A stretch of DNA of 64,000 bases from Chamaecyparis obtusa. Its lineage: Eukaryota > Streptophyta > Pinopsida > Cupressales > Cupressaceae. The stretch covers positions 121,001-185,000 of the forward strand of contig BSBK01006396.1 of the NCBI GenBank assembly GCA_027943335.1. Direction: 5' to 3'. The notes under the pieces are model-generated. The model worked only from the letters and a program-made list of their open reading frames with translations, did no database searches and was not told where the DNA came from. A program made the translations under genes and the position numbers. This document shows, piece by piece, positions 14,266 through 25,374 of this stretch (positions are counted from its first letter, which is position 1; each line of letters opens with the position of its first letter).

Positions 14266-17200
14266 TCATTGAGGGAAAATATCTTGATATGGAATGTTTA
14301 GGTGTTGGATCTCCTTCTTCCAAAAAGTGATCAAAGAGTTTACTATCTCGAGATGGGTGCATAATGCATACTGAAGCTTCTCCATTTTCTTCAAATCTAT
14401 GGAAGGACCTTGATCATAGGTTATCATGGTGGCATCAATCTCCTTGATGTTTTGATTTAGGATGTCTAATGAGGCCACAAGAGCATTCCTCAACTGAGTC
14501 TGTCTAGCCCTTAACTTTGTCATCTCCTTTTCTGCCTTCTCAATTTTGTCTATCTGACTTTGGTAGACATTATTGCATATGTTCACATCTATGGATGTGT
14601 CTTTTACTAAAATCTTCACTTTCTCAATCATACCTTCTGCCTCTTTTGTTTTCTTAAAATGAGCATCAGTAAGCTTATCTTGATCCATCCATTCTGCAAT
14701 GATTTTTCTTCCTTGATCTCTAAATTCTTTTAGGGATGCTTGACCGGTCTTGATGGAACTGAGGTCAAGTGCAAAGTTATTGATCAATTCATTCAATCTC
14801 TTCTTCAGATACTTTTCTTCTACAACTAGGGATGTAGATTCTTCAAGGCTTGAGAAATTGCTTTTGAAATGTGAGGTGACTATACTCACATCATCAACCG
14901 AGTGTATCTTTGGCACTTTCTTGTCCTCTGGTAATAGATTGTTCAAAATGTTTACTGATTCTACCAGGAGGGGATTCCTCATTACCTTCTTTTCTTTGGC
15001 CTTCTCCATAGCTAAGACACTGAACTTAATTAGGTCTTCTTCTCTCCATGAGTCCAAACTGGATGTGTCAAGTGTCAAACTTGACAACAATGCTGCTGAA
15101 GGAGTGATGGGAGTGTTGTCCAACACTTCTTGTTCTACTGACATTTCATCCTTTTTATCACTTTCTTTTACTTTTTCTTCTTCTTTCTTTTCTTCCTCTT
15201 TTTCTATTTTTTCTTTTTCCATTTCTTTTTCTTGTGCTTTCTTTTCTTCTTCTTTGTCCTCATCAGTTAATGCTTCTTCTTGATGAGTGGGCAGTGTGTT
15301 GCTTCATAACATTTTAGCTTCTTGTGTGCTCACAAAAGCTTCTTCAAACTTATCCAAGTCATTGTCTGTGGCTACCATTGCAATCTCTCCATTGTCAATG
15401 AAGATTGTATCATCCTTTTGTGTATCTGATATGGGCGCAGAATTTACTACCTCTGTAGGTGTTACCACTATAGGCGTTGAATCCTAAGGACCTATAAATG
15501 GTATATTGGAGGTCTCTATTGCTTTGTCTTGCTCACTAGGTGCTTGAGTGATGAGCGAAGACTTAGGTTTCATGTGCTGCTCTAAGAATACATTCTCAAA
15601 GGCCTTCTTTGTTTCCTTAGATATCAGCTCATAGTCTTTGTTCATGAGGTGTAGTATTCTCATCTTTTTCCTTAAGTGCGGCTTCACCAAATTCAATAAC
15701 AATGACTTTTCTTCAACAAAACATACTGGAAGAGTGGAATCAAGTGTTTGTTCCCTTGTTCTGAAGTCTTCTTCAGTGGCTTGTCTCTTCAACATATCCA
15801 TAATCTCTCATACCTTATCTGGGATAGCTATCTTCAATTCAAGAACTGTCTTCTTGAACTTTATCATGTGTTTGATCAACATCTCATGAATCTCTGACTT
15901 ATCAATTTCATAATATTTGTCATTAAACTTGGCTATCTAATCTAGCCTTCCTTCTTCTACAACTCTAGTCCTTAACACTTGAAGACTAGGTATTAATCCT
16001 ACTTTCAGAGGTGACTGCACATTTTTCAATTTGCTTCTTATGGCTGCACTTATAGCAAAAGGGTGATTTGTGGCGATTTGTTTTCTCCTCTTGGGCATCT
16101 TAGGAGATGCATCTGTGGATTCAATATCAATTGTAGCAGTGGGCGAAGGACTGATATCATCAATTTTACCCTGTTTATCCTTTGGACCATTAGTCTTCGC
16201 AATATTTACCTTTTTCATCTTAGGATCATCAGACTTAGCTTCCACTGTGGATGCACTCTCAATTTCCAAAGAAATCTTTTCTTCCCTTGCTTTGTCTAGG
16301 TCTGCTTGTGTTACTCCATGAATTCTGAGTATCTCAGATGTAATCTTAGAGGCTTTCCTCTTAGTTGTTGCATTGTTTAGCTTGACATCTACTTCTCTTG
16401 TCTTCTCTTCATAAGTTCCCCACCTAGGCTCATTAGGATCTTTAGGGGCTGATAGTAGAACCTGTGCATATGATTCAAGAACTTGTTCCTCTACCTCATA
16501 ACCAAGTGGATGAATCCACTTCATTCTTGGCTCAACAACTTCCATAAAAGTTGTGTCTATCTCTACCATAAAGAAAATAGTATCCTTATAATTTTCAACA
16601 ATGTTTTCTAGAATTCTATACCTCATTTGCATCTTGACCCTGACGGTCTTCAACTCCAATGTTATATAATCTCTCAATGTGCTCTCAGTGGATGCTTTGT
16701 TAGATATCTGTGGCATGGTTGGAATGGACTTGTCCAAATACAAATCTAATATTTTACCAACTATATGAAGGTACATGTAAATGATTAATGACCCAAACCT
16801 GAATATCTTGGTTTTCTCATGCTTGATTGCCTTGATGTTATCAATCAACTGTGCGCGCAAGATCTCACACAAGTTGAACTCTGCATCTTCCTTTACAAGT
16901 CTAATGGCTGCAATAATTGTGCCTGCAGCCACACTATTCACCCTGATGGTATGATGAAACCTATAACCAAGTATCATAGACATCAATTTGATGTCAGCTT
17001 GCTCAATAGGCTCAATTTTCATCCCACACCGATCACTTCTTGACTTACAAGTTTTCTCAACCATTTTCCTGACATCCTTTCCTACTGGAAGGATGGCCCC
17101 TGTCTTAGATAGGCCTGTCATCTCATATATCAAGTCAGTGGTAATTCTGACCAGCACATCACCTATCCAAAATAGGTCATCATGAATTATGCTCAATAGT

Positions 17201-17514
17201 ATCTTAATCCATTCAGTCTCATAAAATTCATATGCCGTAGCATACTCCACTATAGGGTGATCATTCCACTTAACATATTCATCCATGAATGTTTTATCTG
17301 GTTTCAACATGGTATCCATGTGCACCCTTAACCTATCCAACCCTACTGGTTCTTTCTTGCAGTAGATGTAAGCCCTAATGTCTTCCACATGCATAACGCC
17401 CATAGGCATGCGGGAGAATGCTCCCTCTAAATCATCTAGGGTTGACTTAAATGGATACTTCTTAAATACATATCTCTTCTTCTCTACAACATCAAAAACT
17501 ATGGGAGTGGCCAT
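14266..17514 (-). pseudogene. unknown 1,082-codon ORF of a pol-less LTR element
   Basis: One frame runs from ATG at 17512-17514 to TGA at 14266-14268 with four internal stops (15937-15939 TAG, 15808-15810 TGA, 15484-15486 TAG, 15304-15306 TGA) and no frameshift. The ancestor was therefore a single protein of about 1,082 residues. I recognise no domain, and nothing resembles protease, integrase, reverse transcriptase or RNase H. Residues 1 to about 370 look globular and rich in aromatic and hydrophobic residues. About 370-520 is charged and Lys-rich with a basic PKRRK motif that could be a nuclear signal. About 740-790 is an extreme Glu/Lys tract. The C-terminus has long coiled-coil-like helices. 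The ATG has a good context (ATGGCC). The frame ends about 175 bp before the purine tract, where Sireviruses keep their env-like ORF. Confidence 0.8.
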
Positions 17515-17760
17515 GACTTACTTGTTTAATTGCTTTCCAACTGATCTCTGAGATAATCTGAAGACTTCTAAATCCGTGCGATGAACTAGGGTTTCTGCAA
17601 CAGACCAAATGCAATGCTAATTACTGCAAATCACTGATAGATCAATCTCCAAGTCTTCACAACAACTTATAAGGCTCTTTCTTCTCTCTATCACTCTGAA
17701 TTTGAATGCAATGAGTAATCAAACAACTTTCTATGTACTTAAAGTAAAAATTCCACCATT
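17515..17760 (-). promoter_or_regulatory. leader of the unknown ORF
   Basis: Upstream of the ATG, on the minus strand, lie a GAGAGAAGAAAGAG purine stretch, a splice-acceptor-like CTGTTGCAG near 17600 and AAACCCTAG just after it. These are common in plant 5' untranslated regions. The frame could be expressed from a spliced or internal transcript instead of by fusion to gag, which is in another frame. This is inference from motifs only. Confidence 0.3.
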
Positions 17761-17959
17761 AATTATTGCCACGTAAACCAGGCTATCACTTAAACATTTC
17801 TAACTTGAGTTCTGCTAACAATCAGTATGTGTGCTCTTGCATGAAGGTTCCTTTATACTCTAGAAGCTTAAGTCCAAAGGTGCATACTCTGAGAGTGAGC
17901 ATACCAGCCGCGCAAGGGTCTAGAGCTAAATTAGTTCCCCCTATGACCCTAAGGGCCAT

Positions 17960-19078
17960 TCATCCATATGTAGAGGGTGCGTCCACTGCAAATGCATCCA
18001 ATACATTCTCATTAGTCTTGTTCTTCTTTTTCTCTAACCAAATCAAGCTTGCATCATCTGAGGCTTTGACAAAGTTAACTTCTCCTTCAGGATCCAATAC
18101 TAATTCTTTGGCCTTTTTAGGGCTTTCCTGACCTTGCGTCCTTGATCTACAGAACTTTAAGATATGTCCAGCCTTGTTACAAGAGTGACAAATGATTGGA
18201 GGTCTTATATTCCTTGGCGCATTGACACGATTCACCATTTTACACTATGCAGCTTAGTGACCATTATAGTTACATATTTGACATGTAACATTCTGAGAAT
18301 TTCTTACATTTGTCTAATTTTGATTTCTCTGATCATGTTGAATCCTATTCTCCTTACTAGTCTTACAATTCATAGCTCTATGACCAAATTTATTGCATGA
18401 ATAACAGTAACCATTAAAAGGTCTTACCTCTGTATAGTTCATTGCAATGTGTCCATGCTTGTTACAAGAAAAACAAGTGCGGTCTACAGGCTTGCACTCA
18501 TTCTTAGGTGGTTTACCATTATCTTTGGTTTGATCTTCAATCTCCTTGGCATCAGTAGAGTCCTTTTGTGAATCTTTTCTTGCTCTCATGTTGTCAATCT
18601 GATTTTGTGCTTCATTGTATCCAATACAGCTAGTGTCTCCTTTGGCTCTCCTTGCATACAACTGATATTCTATCAAATCAGAACTGGTGTGCAATTTGTC
18701 AATATGATTCTTTGCTTCTTTCAATTCAGACTCCAAGCTTTCTTTTCTATTCCTTAGCTCCAAGATTTCCATGTTTGCTTGCCTTAGTTCTTCATTGAGT
18801 TGAAGGTTCTCTTTGACTTGTTCATTGTAGACTTCCTGATTGTTGATCAGCTTATCATCAAATTCTTCAAGTAGTTATTTCATAGATGTATTTTCTTCAT
18901 TTAGCTTCTTGAACTTTGCTCCTAGATCACTGTTAGAGCATTCTTTCAGATCCTTTGTTAGCCTTTTGATAACCAATTGTGCATCACTGAATTTTTCTTT
19001 TAGTTCTTCAATTTCTCTTTCTGATTTGTCCAGGTCTTCAAGATTTCTTTGTAGATGTTTCATTTTTGCTTTGTCCAT
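17960..19078 (-). pseudogene. gag remnant: coiled coil plus CCHC zinc knuckles
   Basis: The frame opens at ATG 19076-19078, about 40 bp after the primer site. Residues 1 to about 150 form Leu/Glu/Lys heptads typical of coiled coils. Then come zinc knuckles CX2CX4HX4C: CFSCNKHGHIAMNY (last Cys replaced by Tyr), CYSCNKFGHRAMNC (intact), CQICNYNGH (followed by stops) and CHSCNKAGHILKFC (intact). In-frame stops occur at 18875, 18314 and in the third knuckle. The usual N-terminal Copia gag domain (UBN2 type) is missing, so only the C-terminal nucleic-acid-binding half is kept. It would bind element RNA in particles; here it is broken. It is not in frame with the downstream long ORF. Confidence 0.75.
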
Positions 19079-19118
19079 GATCTCCTCAAGTGGTTAAACT
19101 TCTTTGTTGAGGACCAGA

Positions 19119-19130
19119 GCTGTGATACCA
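19119..19130 (-). promoter_or_regulatory. primer-binding site
   Basis: TGGTATCACAGC on the minus strand, next to the end of the 5' LTR, differs at one base from the usual initiator tRNA-Met site TGGTATCAGAGC. Confidence 0.88.
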
Positions 19131-19132
19131 AT

Positions 19133-20257
19133 TATTAGGAATGGGAACACTGAGAGGGGGGGGGGGGGGTTGAATCAGTGTTCACTATATTTTAACTTTT
19201 CACTTTAATCTTTATACTGAACTTAAATGCTTAAGTACTGAAATAAACAATCACATAAACATGAAACATGAAATCCACACATGACACCAATATGGTTACA
19301 ATGAAACCCAAATAGGTAAAAACCCCAGTGGGAATTGACACCCACTAATATTCTGTACTACTATTTTGTGATCCTTGTTAGAAGATCCTTAACCCTGTTA
19401 GGAGTTGTTTTACAATGCTTTAAGTACAGTAGACCTTGTCAAGGGTTGGACCCTGTTAGGAGTCTTTTACAATAGTCCTTGTTAGGGGAGTGGACACACT
19501 ATCCTAGAGCTCACTGCTCAAGTGGTGAAGGCTACAACCTTATGATCTCAGATACACACTATATCTGCAAGATGAACTGTCAATGTGACACTGCTTGTCA
19601 GATCAGTTCCTTTGATGTGCTGATGCTTTGACCTCTAGAAAAGCTCTAATACATCTTATAGTGTCTTCGCACACTTTTTCTTTTCTTATCACAACTCTCT
19701 ATCAACTTCCATACCAAATACAATGGGCGCATCTTATATCTATAGGCACATACAAAATAAACAACTAGGTCGGCCCTTAAACCTATTACATACAATGCTT
19801 CCAAATGAATTGGCTTTAGTGTGTTTACAATCAAACATATAAACATGTTGGAAACCTAATTACAATAGCCGCATAGCCTTTACAACATTATAATATAGAC
19901 GCAACACAAAATGATAACTGTTGGCTGCTTACTCTATTCTTCACTGACACACACTAGCTGTGCAACTTCAACTGGTTGTATCTTTCGCATACTTGTACAT
20001 ATGATCATGCACTCATAGAATAAGCATGAATATAGTATAACCAACTTAACTTCTAGGGTTCATACCATAATTCTTCTGTATGCATGTGAGCTGATGCTCT
20101 GAGCTGCAGGAACTCTGCACACTGTCAAATCTTCAACACTTAACTGATTTTTGATCTTCTCATCAAGTGCGCTGACTCCAAACTGCTATATGACTTTGTT
20201 GCCATAGTGAAAACACTATATCAAGTCATATACATTAGTCTAGCCAACTTGCCAATA
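19133..20257 (-). repeat. 5' LTR of the pol-less element
   Basis: This 1,125-bp LTR is near-collinear with 12957-14074. Its terminal dinucleotides have both decayed (TA where TG is expected at 19133, ATA where ACA is expected at 20257). The G run at 19156-19169 is expanded to 14. Confidence 0.92.
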
Positions 20258-20262
20258 GTTCT

Positions 20263-20390
20263 TTATGAGGTGGGGTCTTACATTGAAGAATAACTAGCAG
20301 ATATTTACACAAATCCACTTACAAAGAATGTCTTTGATCGTCTTTAGGAAGGAATTGGAATAGAAGACATATGTGGTAGTGAAGATTAAG
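20263..20390 (+). pseudogene. C-terminal Copia RNase H remnant with purine tract
   Basis: The frame reads YEVGSYIEE, stop, LADIYTNPLTKNVFDRL, stop, EGIGIEDICGSED. This is the conserved end of Copia RNase H (EQLADIFTKPL type). A purine tract AAGGGGGAGTG follows at about 20387-20398, after which an LTR would be expected, though none can be confirmed. It is the right-hand remnant of the older element into which the pol-less element inserted. Confidence 0.7.
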
Positions 20391-20399
20391 GGGGAGTGC

Positions 20400-21273
20400 T
20401 AGTTGATGTGGACCTCTAGGTAGCTTATTTAATCTACTCCAACCACTGCATTCACTTCATTTTTATATCTTTCCTAGTTTATTTTCTGATGTATCTAGAC
20501 TCTTCTCTTAGGGTAATCCAGACGCTTCTTTCATCGCTGAAAAATGGTTTTGGTTTTGTAAAAAACTATACTCTATTTTGATGAAAGAAGAGGCAAAAAA
20601 ATGGTTTTAAGAGCATTGGCAACTCGGTGTGCAGAAGACATTGATAGAAAAGATTATACTATAAATCAGAGTTCCTTTTATTTCAGTTTATGTGTTTATA
20701 ATTTCTTTTCAAAGTACATTTTTTGTTTTTGTCTTGTTCCTTTTTTCAACACAAATAACCACACTTTCTAATTTAAAATGAACATTTCTATTAGAAGTGC
20801 TTAACAAAATAAAGTTTCTTCCTTTATTATTATCTTTCCTTCTAAAAGGAACACATTTTTTAATATGAAGATATATTTATTATAAATTTAAAAAAATTGA
20901 AAATTAACTTAAAATTTTAATATTATTTATTTAATTTTTACTATATTTAATATTTCATATATTACACATTTTGTAATTCTATATGATACATTTTTTTCAT
21001 GTCTGAGAGTTAAGGTTGTGGTTATTGTTAGGGTTAGGATTAGGGTTTTAATTAGAGTTAGGGTTTAATGGTAGGATTAGGATGATAGTTAGTATATAAG
21101 TGTTTATATCATGATTACTATTATGGTTCGGGTTAGGATTTTGATTAGGATTGGGACTAGGACTCTAGGTTACAATTAGGATTAGAGTCTACATTCATAA
21201 TTATTATTATGTATATATTGTGAAGATATGTTTGTACTATAAATTTGAAAAAAATCAACTCCTCTTCTTTCTT
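20400..21273. other. AT-rich sequence with telomere-like degenerate repeats
   Basis: No gene is visible. From about 21011 to 21187 the DNA holds many variants of TTAGGG, GGATTAGGG and TTAGGGTTT, resembling eroded plant telomere repeats. A stretch at 20757-20900 (TTTAAAATGAACATTTCTATTAG and following) has a diverged copy at 31965-32075. Confidence 0.5.
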
Positions 21274-22438
21274 AAAACATTTCTTTCTAAGTAATGCTTT
21301 GCAACTTCCCGCCCAACCTGTTGGTTGTGGATTATTCCCTTTGATCTTCAAGTTGCAGATTTACACTTTGATGGATAATGTAAATGAAATCCTGACTCTA
21401 TCACCACTCTGAAGTCCACAAAAGAGGGCCAACTGACAAGGATCAAAGGATCCTTCTACACTTTGAGCTTCAATGCTCAGGCGGGTGTACCCTTGACTCA
21501 CTTCTCTAAAGGAGTCTAAAATAATATTCCACTATATCTCATATAGAATTGTTAAAATTTTATCAAATGATGTTTGTGTTTGTGGTTGTTAACCATGCAT
21601 ACCTCAAAAGGAAGGACCAGTGCCTTATCCAGGGCTCAAAGTCACCTAACTGTATACCTCAACTGAACACCTCAAATCAAACACAATGGAAACTAGAGTA
21701 AGTGCTTTGCCTATTACCCCTTTCCCTCAAGCACAAGGACATCAAATTCTACACCTGGCTGCAAACTCACTGAATTCACCTAAAAGGCTTTAATCCTAAC
21801 TTTGTTAGAAACTTAGAGATGAATTCAAAATACTCTTTGTTTACCATACATTAACACACTTTGTGACAATAACATATATGAGCTCAGAGATAAGCAAGAA
21901 GACATACACAAGATACAAGATTGGGATTCCAAGAATATTTTCCTTAACACAATCAGGATCAGCATACAATTAGCATGACACAAAGTTGAGAAAAAGACAC
22001 CAAATCAGACCTCTGTCAGTATATTACAGTCAAAAACCAGGGACCGAAAGAAACAATATTTTGGAACCCTTGCAAAATCAAAAATTCTGCAACTTATACC
22101 ACTAGCTGCCTTGGAATTCTCAGAGAGAATGCAACAAGCTACGGATAGCTAGGGCTAGGGTCTCAACCACCCAACCTATAGGAAATGGTCACCAAATTTA
22201 CTGCCAAAACCACCTTGAGCCAGGACCATCCTTCACCAGGTACAAAACCTCCTTCTGTAATTAACCGCATAGACCTTGGACCACATCGCAACACCAAACA
22301 AGTCCAATCAGGCCGCTAAAACATTTAAAACCAGTCCTTTCTAGTCATTGCAAACCCTCAGAAGATTTGAATTTGAAATCAAACAGCTACATCTTTGGCG
22401 CCCAGGACATCGGTGGTCATCATTTAAACCTTTACCAA

Positions 22439-22446
22439 CTTTATAT
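22439..22446 (-). promoter_or_regulatory. TATA box candidate in solo LTR
   Basis: ATATAAAG on the minus strand (GGGATATAAAGTTGG in context) lies just downstream, in minus orientation, of the hairpin array. This placement suits a U3 promoter. The corresponding sites in A and B are only AT-rich. Confidence 0.4.
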
Positions 22447-22538
22447 CCCAGTCATCTGATCAATCTTCCTTTGCGGGCTTTGTGTTCTAAAACCATCCAG
22501 ACACCTCAGGCTAACTCCGTAACTGCGAGATCTCAATA

Positions 22539-23430
22539 GTTGTCGCATGATCACATAGCATGGAGACGGGCTACGCGATCATGCGACAACCTGCCAATAA
22601 TGCAACCGCTACCTGCCCCTAAGTATTGGGCCCACCTCATGTATCCACCTCAGCACCTATCAGCCAATGAAAATCATGCACCTCAGCACACCCTAGCAAA
22701 TGGACCTACCACCCAGAAAAGCTTTACACCTTTGGGAAGATCGGATGGTGGTCGCATGATCGCAAAGGGGAGGAATATTCCTCATGATCATGCGGCTACC
22801 GTAGATCTCTTCTGCATGTTATTCTACTCAAGAAATATCAGGCCCACCATCTAGCGAGATCATGACTGTGAAAAGCCTAACCGCCCGCCAGATCACCAGA
22901 TGCTAGGGCCGTAACTGCCAGAAGAAAACAAACCGCTAGGCAACTAAACACAACTAAGAAGCTGGGACCACGTAGACAGGTGGTAGGTGGTCGCATGATT
23001 GCATGTCAGAAAAGTCTGACGTGCAACCATGCGATGACCAATCAGAACACATCTCCACTTGTCGTCTGACACTGGGACCACCGTGCTCTGCAAATAGAAT
23101 CAATAGCAGGCGCATGATCGCAAGGGGAAAGAATATTCCTTGCAATCACACATTGACCGTCGATCTCTTCTTCTTTGTTGCTTGAAGAATTGAGCCCACT
23201 TACCAACCGCTACGAATTTAGTGACATCGCAACTAACTGCCCGCCGAGTCGCTGGATGTTAACCGCTAACCACCAGAAAAGAGGAGGTCACGCGACAACA
23301 TAGTCGCCAGGTCACCGAATAAAGATATAACCGCCAGCCGAGATGAACAAGAAGAACCGGACCCACACGGATAGGTGGCAAGCGGTCGCATGATCGCATG
23401 TCAGAGAAGTCTGACATGCGGCCATGTGAC
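22539..23430. repeat. hairpin array in solo LTR
   Basis: At least four imperfect palindromes of about 50 bp share the outer arm GTCGCATGATC. They are at 22539-22590 (14-bp perfect stem GTTGTCGCATGATC), 22747-22800 (with inner palindrome AGGAATATTCCT), 22988-23040 and 23383-23430 (inner arms GCATGTCAGA and TCTGACATGC). A fifth, weaker one is near 23109-23157. Confidence 0.85.
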
Positions 23431-25374
23431 AACCAATTAGAGAAGAGCCTTTGAAAACCCGGGCCCACCACCCATCACACTTGCGCAGTTAGGGAACAAC
23501 CCTCAAACAAGAGACTGCGAGGTCAAAAAAATACATGGTTTTCAACATAGCTGAAGATCGGAAACACACAGAGTTTTTGACGCCAAAGGATGAGCACACA
23601 AAAGCAGGAAGCATAGGGTCAAAAACAACGAAGGCTGAAAACACACAGACCGAAAACATCATGGACCTTTCGAAAACACTGTGGGTTTTCGACACTTAGG
23701 CAGATTTTGACAATTGCTTCCCGCAGACCCTGAAACTCGAATAACTTTCTTGGGCTTTGCGAATTTGAAGATGTAGTTTGGACTAGAGCTAGGGGACAAC
23801 ACAAGGAACATAGGGTAGGGCACAAACCATGAAACATTTGCAGGGAAGGAGCCATTTTTACAAGATTTTGCCATGACAGAAGAATGGCCTAACACAACCT
23901 TTGAATTCAAATTATCGGTTTCCATGCCCGCCTCCCCTGGGGGGAATCTTCCTCCCTTGCAGGTCCCCATAATGGACCACATGTTGGTCCCATGACTTCT
24001 CCCCCTGGCATGGGGGAGGTCCTGAATGATTCAATGGAAGGGTCCCAACGGGTGTCCTCTTCTGACATTGCCCCTTCATCCTCGCCAAAATCTAACCTGA
24101 AATGTGCTCTTATTGGTGAGGCCCAAAACACTCTGGAATCGCTCTTGGTGGACTTCATCCAAACTAAGGAAGGCCCTAAACTATCACTCCTCGATTTTGT
24201 GGTGAACAGGACTATGGCTGACTTCCAGCTGGCGCTGGTGGGTTGATTTTTTAACTTCTAACCCACCATTGAAATGGTCAGAAAATGGGTGCCCACCAAA
24301 TGGAAGATCAAGGGGGTTGTTTTAGTCTCTACTATGCCTAGTAGGCTCATCCTCTTCAATCTCAACACTCTAGAAGATCTAGCCTTTGTTCTATTGGGCT
24401 TGTGGATCTATTTTAAGCACTTCTTGCCCCTGGCAAAGTGGAAACCTGGGTTCAATCTTGCGACTGAACTGAGTAGGATGGCACCAGTTTGGGTGCACCT
24501 CCCAAGTCTTCCGCTAGAATACTGGGATGAACAAGTATTCAGGTGGATTGGAGACTCCTTTCGCACTTATATTACGGTGGATCAGGTTACCCTCTCTAAG
24601 TCTAGGTTGGTGTTTACAAGATTCCATGTTAATGTTTCTCTTAACAAAACCCTCCCCAACTTTGTAATCTTGAAATCTAAGATGGGTAGATGGACTCAAG
24701 CCCTAGTGTATGAGAATGCCACTCTTTTCTGCCAGAAATGTGATTCCAGGGGCCACACCAGTGAACCATGTAAATCCTCTTTGCATGGTGGAAAAAATAA
24801 AAATAATGATAAGGGCACCTTTGTGGAACCACCCATGGGAGCAAGAGAAGAGATGGAGAAGAAGACCAGCCCCCCTAATGGCTGAGGGGCTGGAAAACCT
24901 AAAGCTGTAAAATCTAGAGGTGGAAGAGGGTGAGATTGTTAACCATTCGGTGAATGATGTGATGCCCCCTGAGCCTAAGGATACTAGATCCCTCCTCGTG
25001 ATTGTGATGCTAGATCCTTTAAACCCCCTGATGCTTACCCTAGTGCAAAGTGTAGTCAGTCTTGATGAGGTGGAATAGCCTGCCATTATGGTATCACTTT
25101 CCCTAAAGTCCCCTATGGCTCCTAAAAAGCTTCCTTTGCAGCTAGAGGAACAAAACTACCCTTCCTCACCCAACTCCCTAGGGGAAGAACGTTGTGGGGA
25201 GGATGATGGGGAATGGAAAACCCAAAAGAAGAAACCTAAGCCTAAGAAGGCTGATGTGGGCCTACAAACACCTAGAGGGAGGCCATCAGAATGTGCTAGG
25301 AGATCAAGAGGAGCTACAAAGGATGTTGCAGCGGGTAGGTAGAAAACCTTAGAATCAAGTTTTAAAACTAAGAA

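Larger units (their letters stand above)
12957..20257 (-). mobile_element. pol-less Copia-like element with a long unknown ORF
   Basis: Two LTRs of about 1.12 kb flank a 5.1 kb interior. The 5-bp duplication GTTCT at 12952-12956 and 20258-20262 proves a single integration. On the minus strand the order is: 5' LTR (19133-20257), primer site, coiled-coil and zinc-knuckle gag remnant, unknown frame of 1,082 codons, purine tract, 3' LTR (12957-14074). There is no protease, integrase, reverse transcriptase or RNase H. The purine tract AAAGGGGGAGAT and the LTR length recall the Sirevirus branch of Copia, whose members can carry an extra ORF before the 3' LTR. That assignment is inference. Confidence 0.9.
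21319..23894 (-). mobile_element. solo LTR of a Gypsy element (element A family)
   Basis: The plus-strand sequence starts TGTTGGTTGTGGATTATTCC, ends CCTAACA, and is flanked by CAACC at 21314-21318 and 23895-23899. It is recognisably the same LTR as those of element A at 35054-38004 and 45472-48415, though shorter (2,576 bp) and diverged. Only one LTR remains, so the interior was lost by recombination between two LTRs. Minus strand is assigned from the coding orientation of element A. It splits LINE 1 ORF1 after codon 8. Confidence 0.92.
21294..25345 (+). pseudogene. LINE 1 ORF1 (gag-like, DUF4283 and CCHC), interrupted
   Basis: The frame starts at ATG 21294, enters the solo LTR after codon 8 and resumes at 23900 in the same frame once the LTR and one target duplication are removed. 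In-frame stops occur at 23902, 24244, about 24259 and 24883. The part 24274-24700 resembles the DUF4283 domain of plant LINE ORF1 proteins (a KWKPGFN segment, then PVWVHLPSLPLEYW). It is followed by a zinc knuckle CQKCDSRGHTSEPC at about 24730-24771, an intact CX2CX4HX4C. The frame then shifts; 25088-25345 holds a Lys-rich C-terminal tail (EWKTQKKKPKPKK). ORF1 proteins coat LINE RNA. This copy cannot make one. Confidence 0.75.

Noticed and set aside
14750..15283. Plus-strand frame of 177 codons, rich in Ser and Phe
   Set aside because: It is the antisense of the Lys/Glu-rich part of the unknown ORF; Ser/Phe richness is what complementary GAA and AAG codons produce.
22539..23430. Regularly spaced palindromic repeats that recall a CRISPR array
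   Set aside because: The repeats differ from each other, spacing is irregular, no cas genes are present, and the sequence is clearly a plant LTR.
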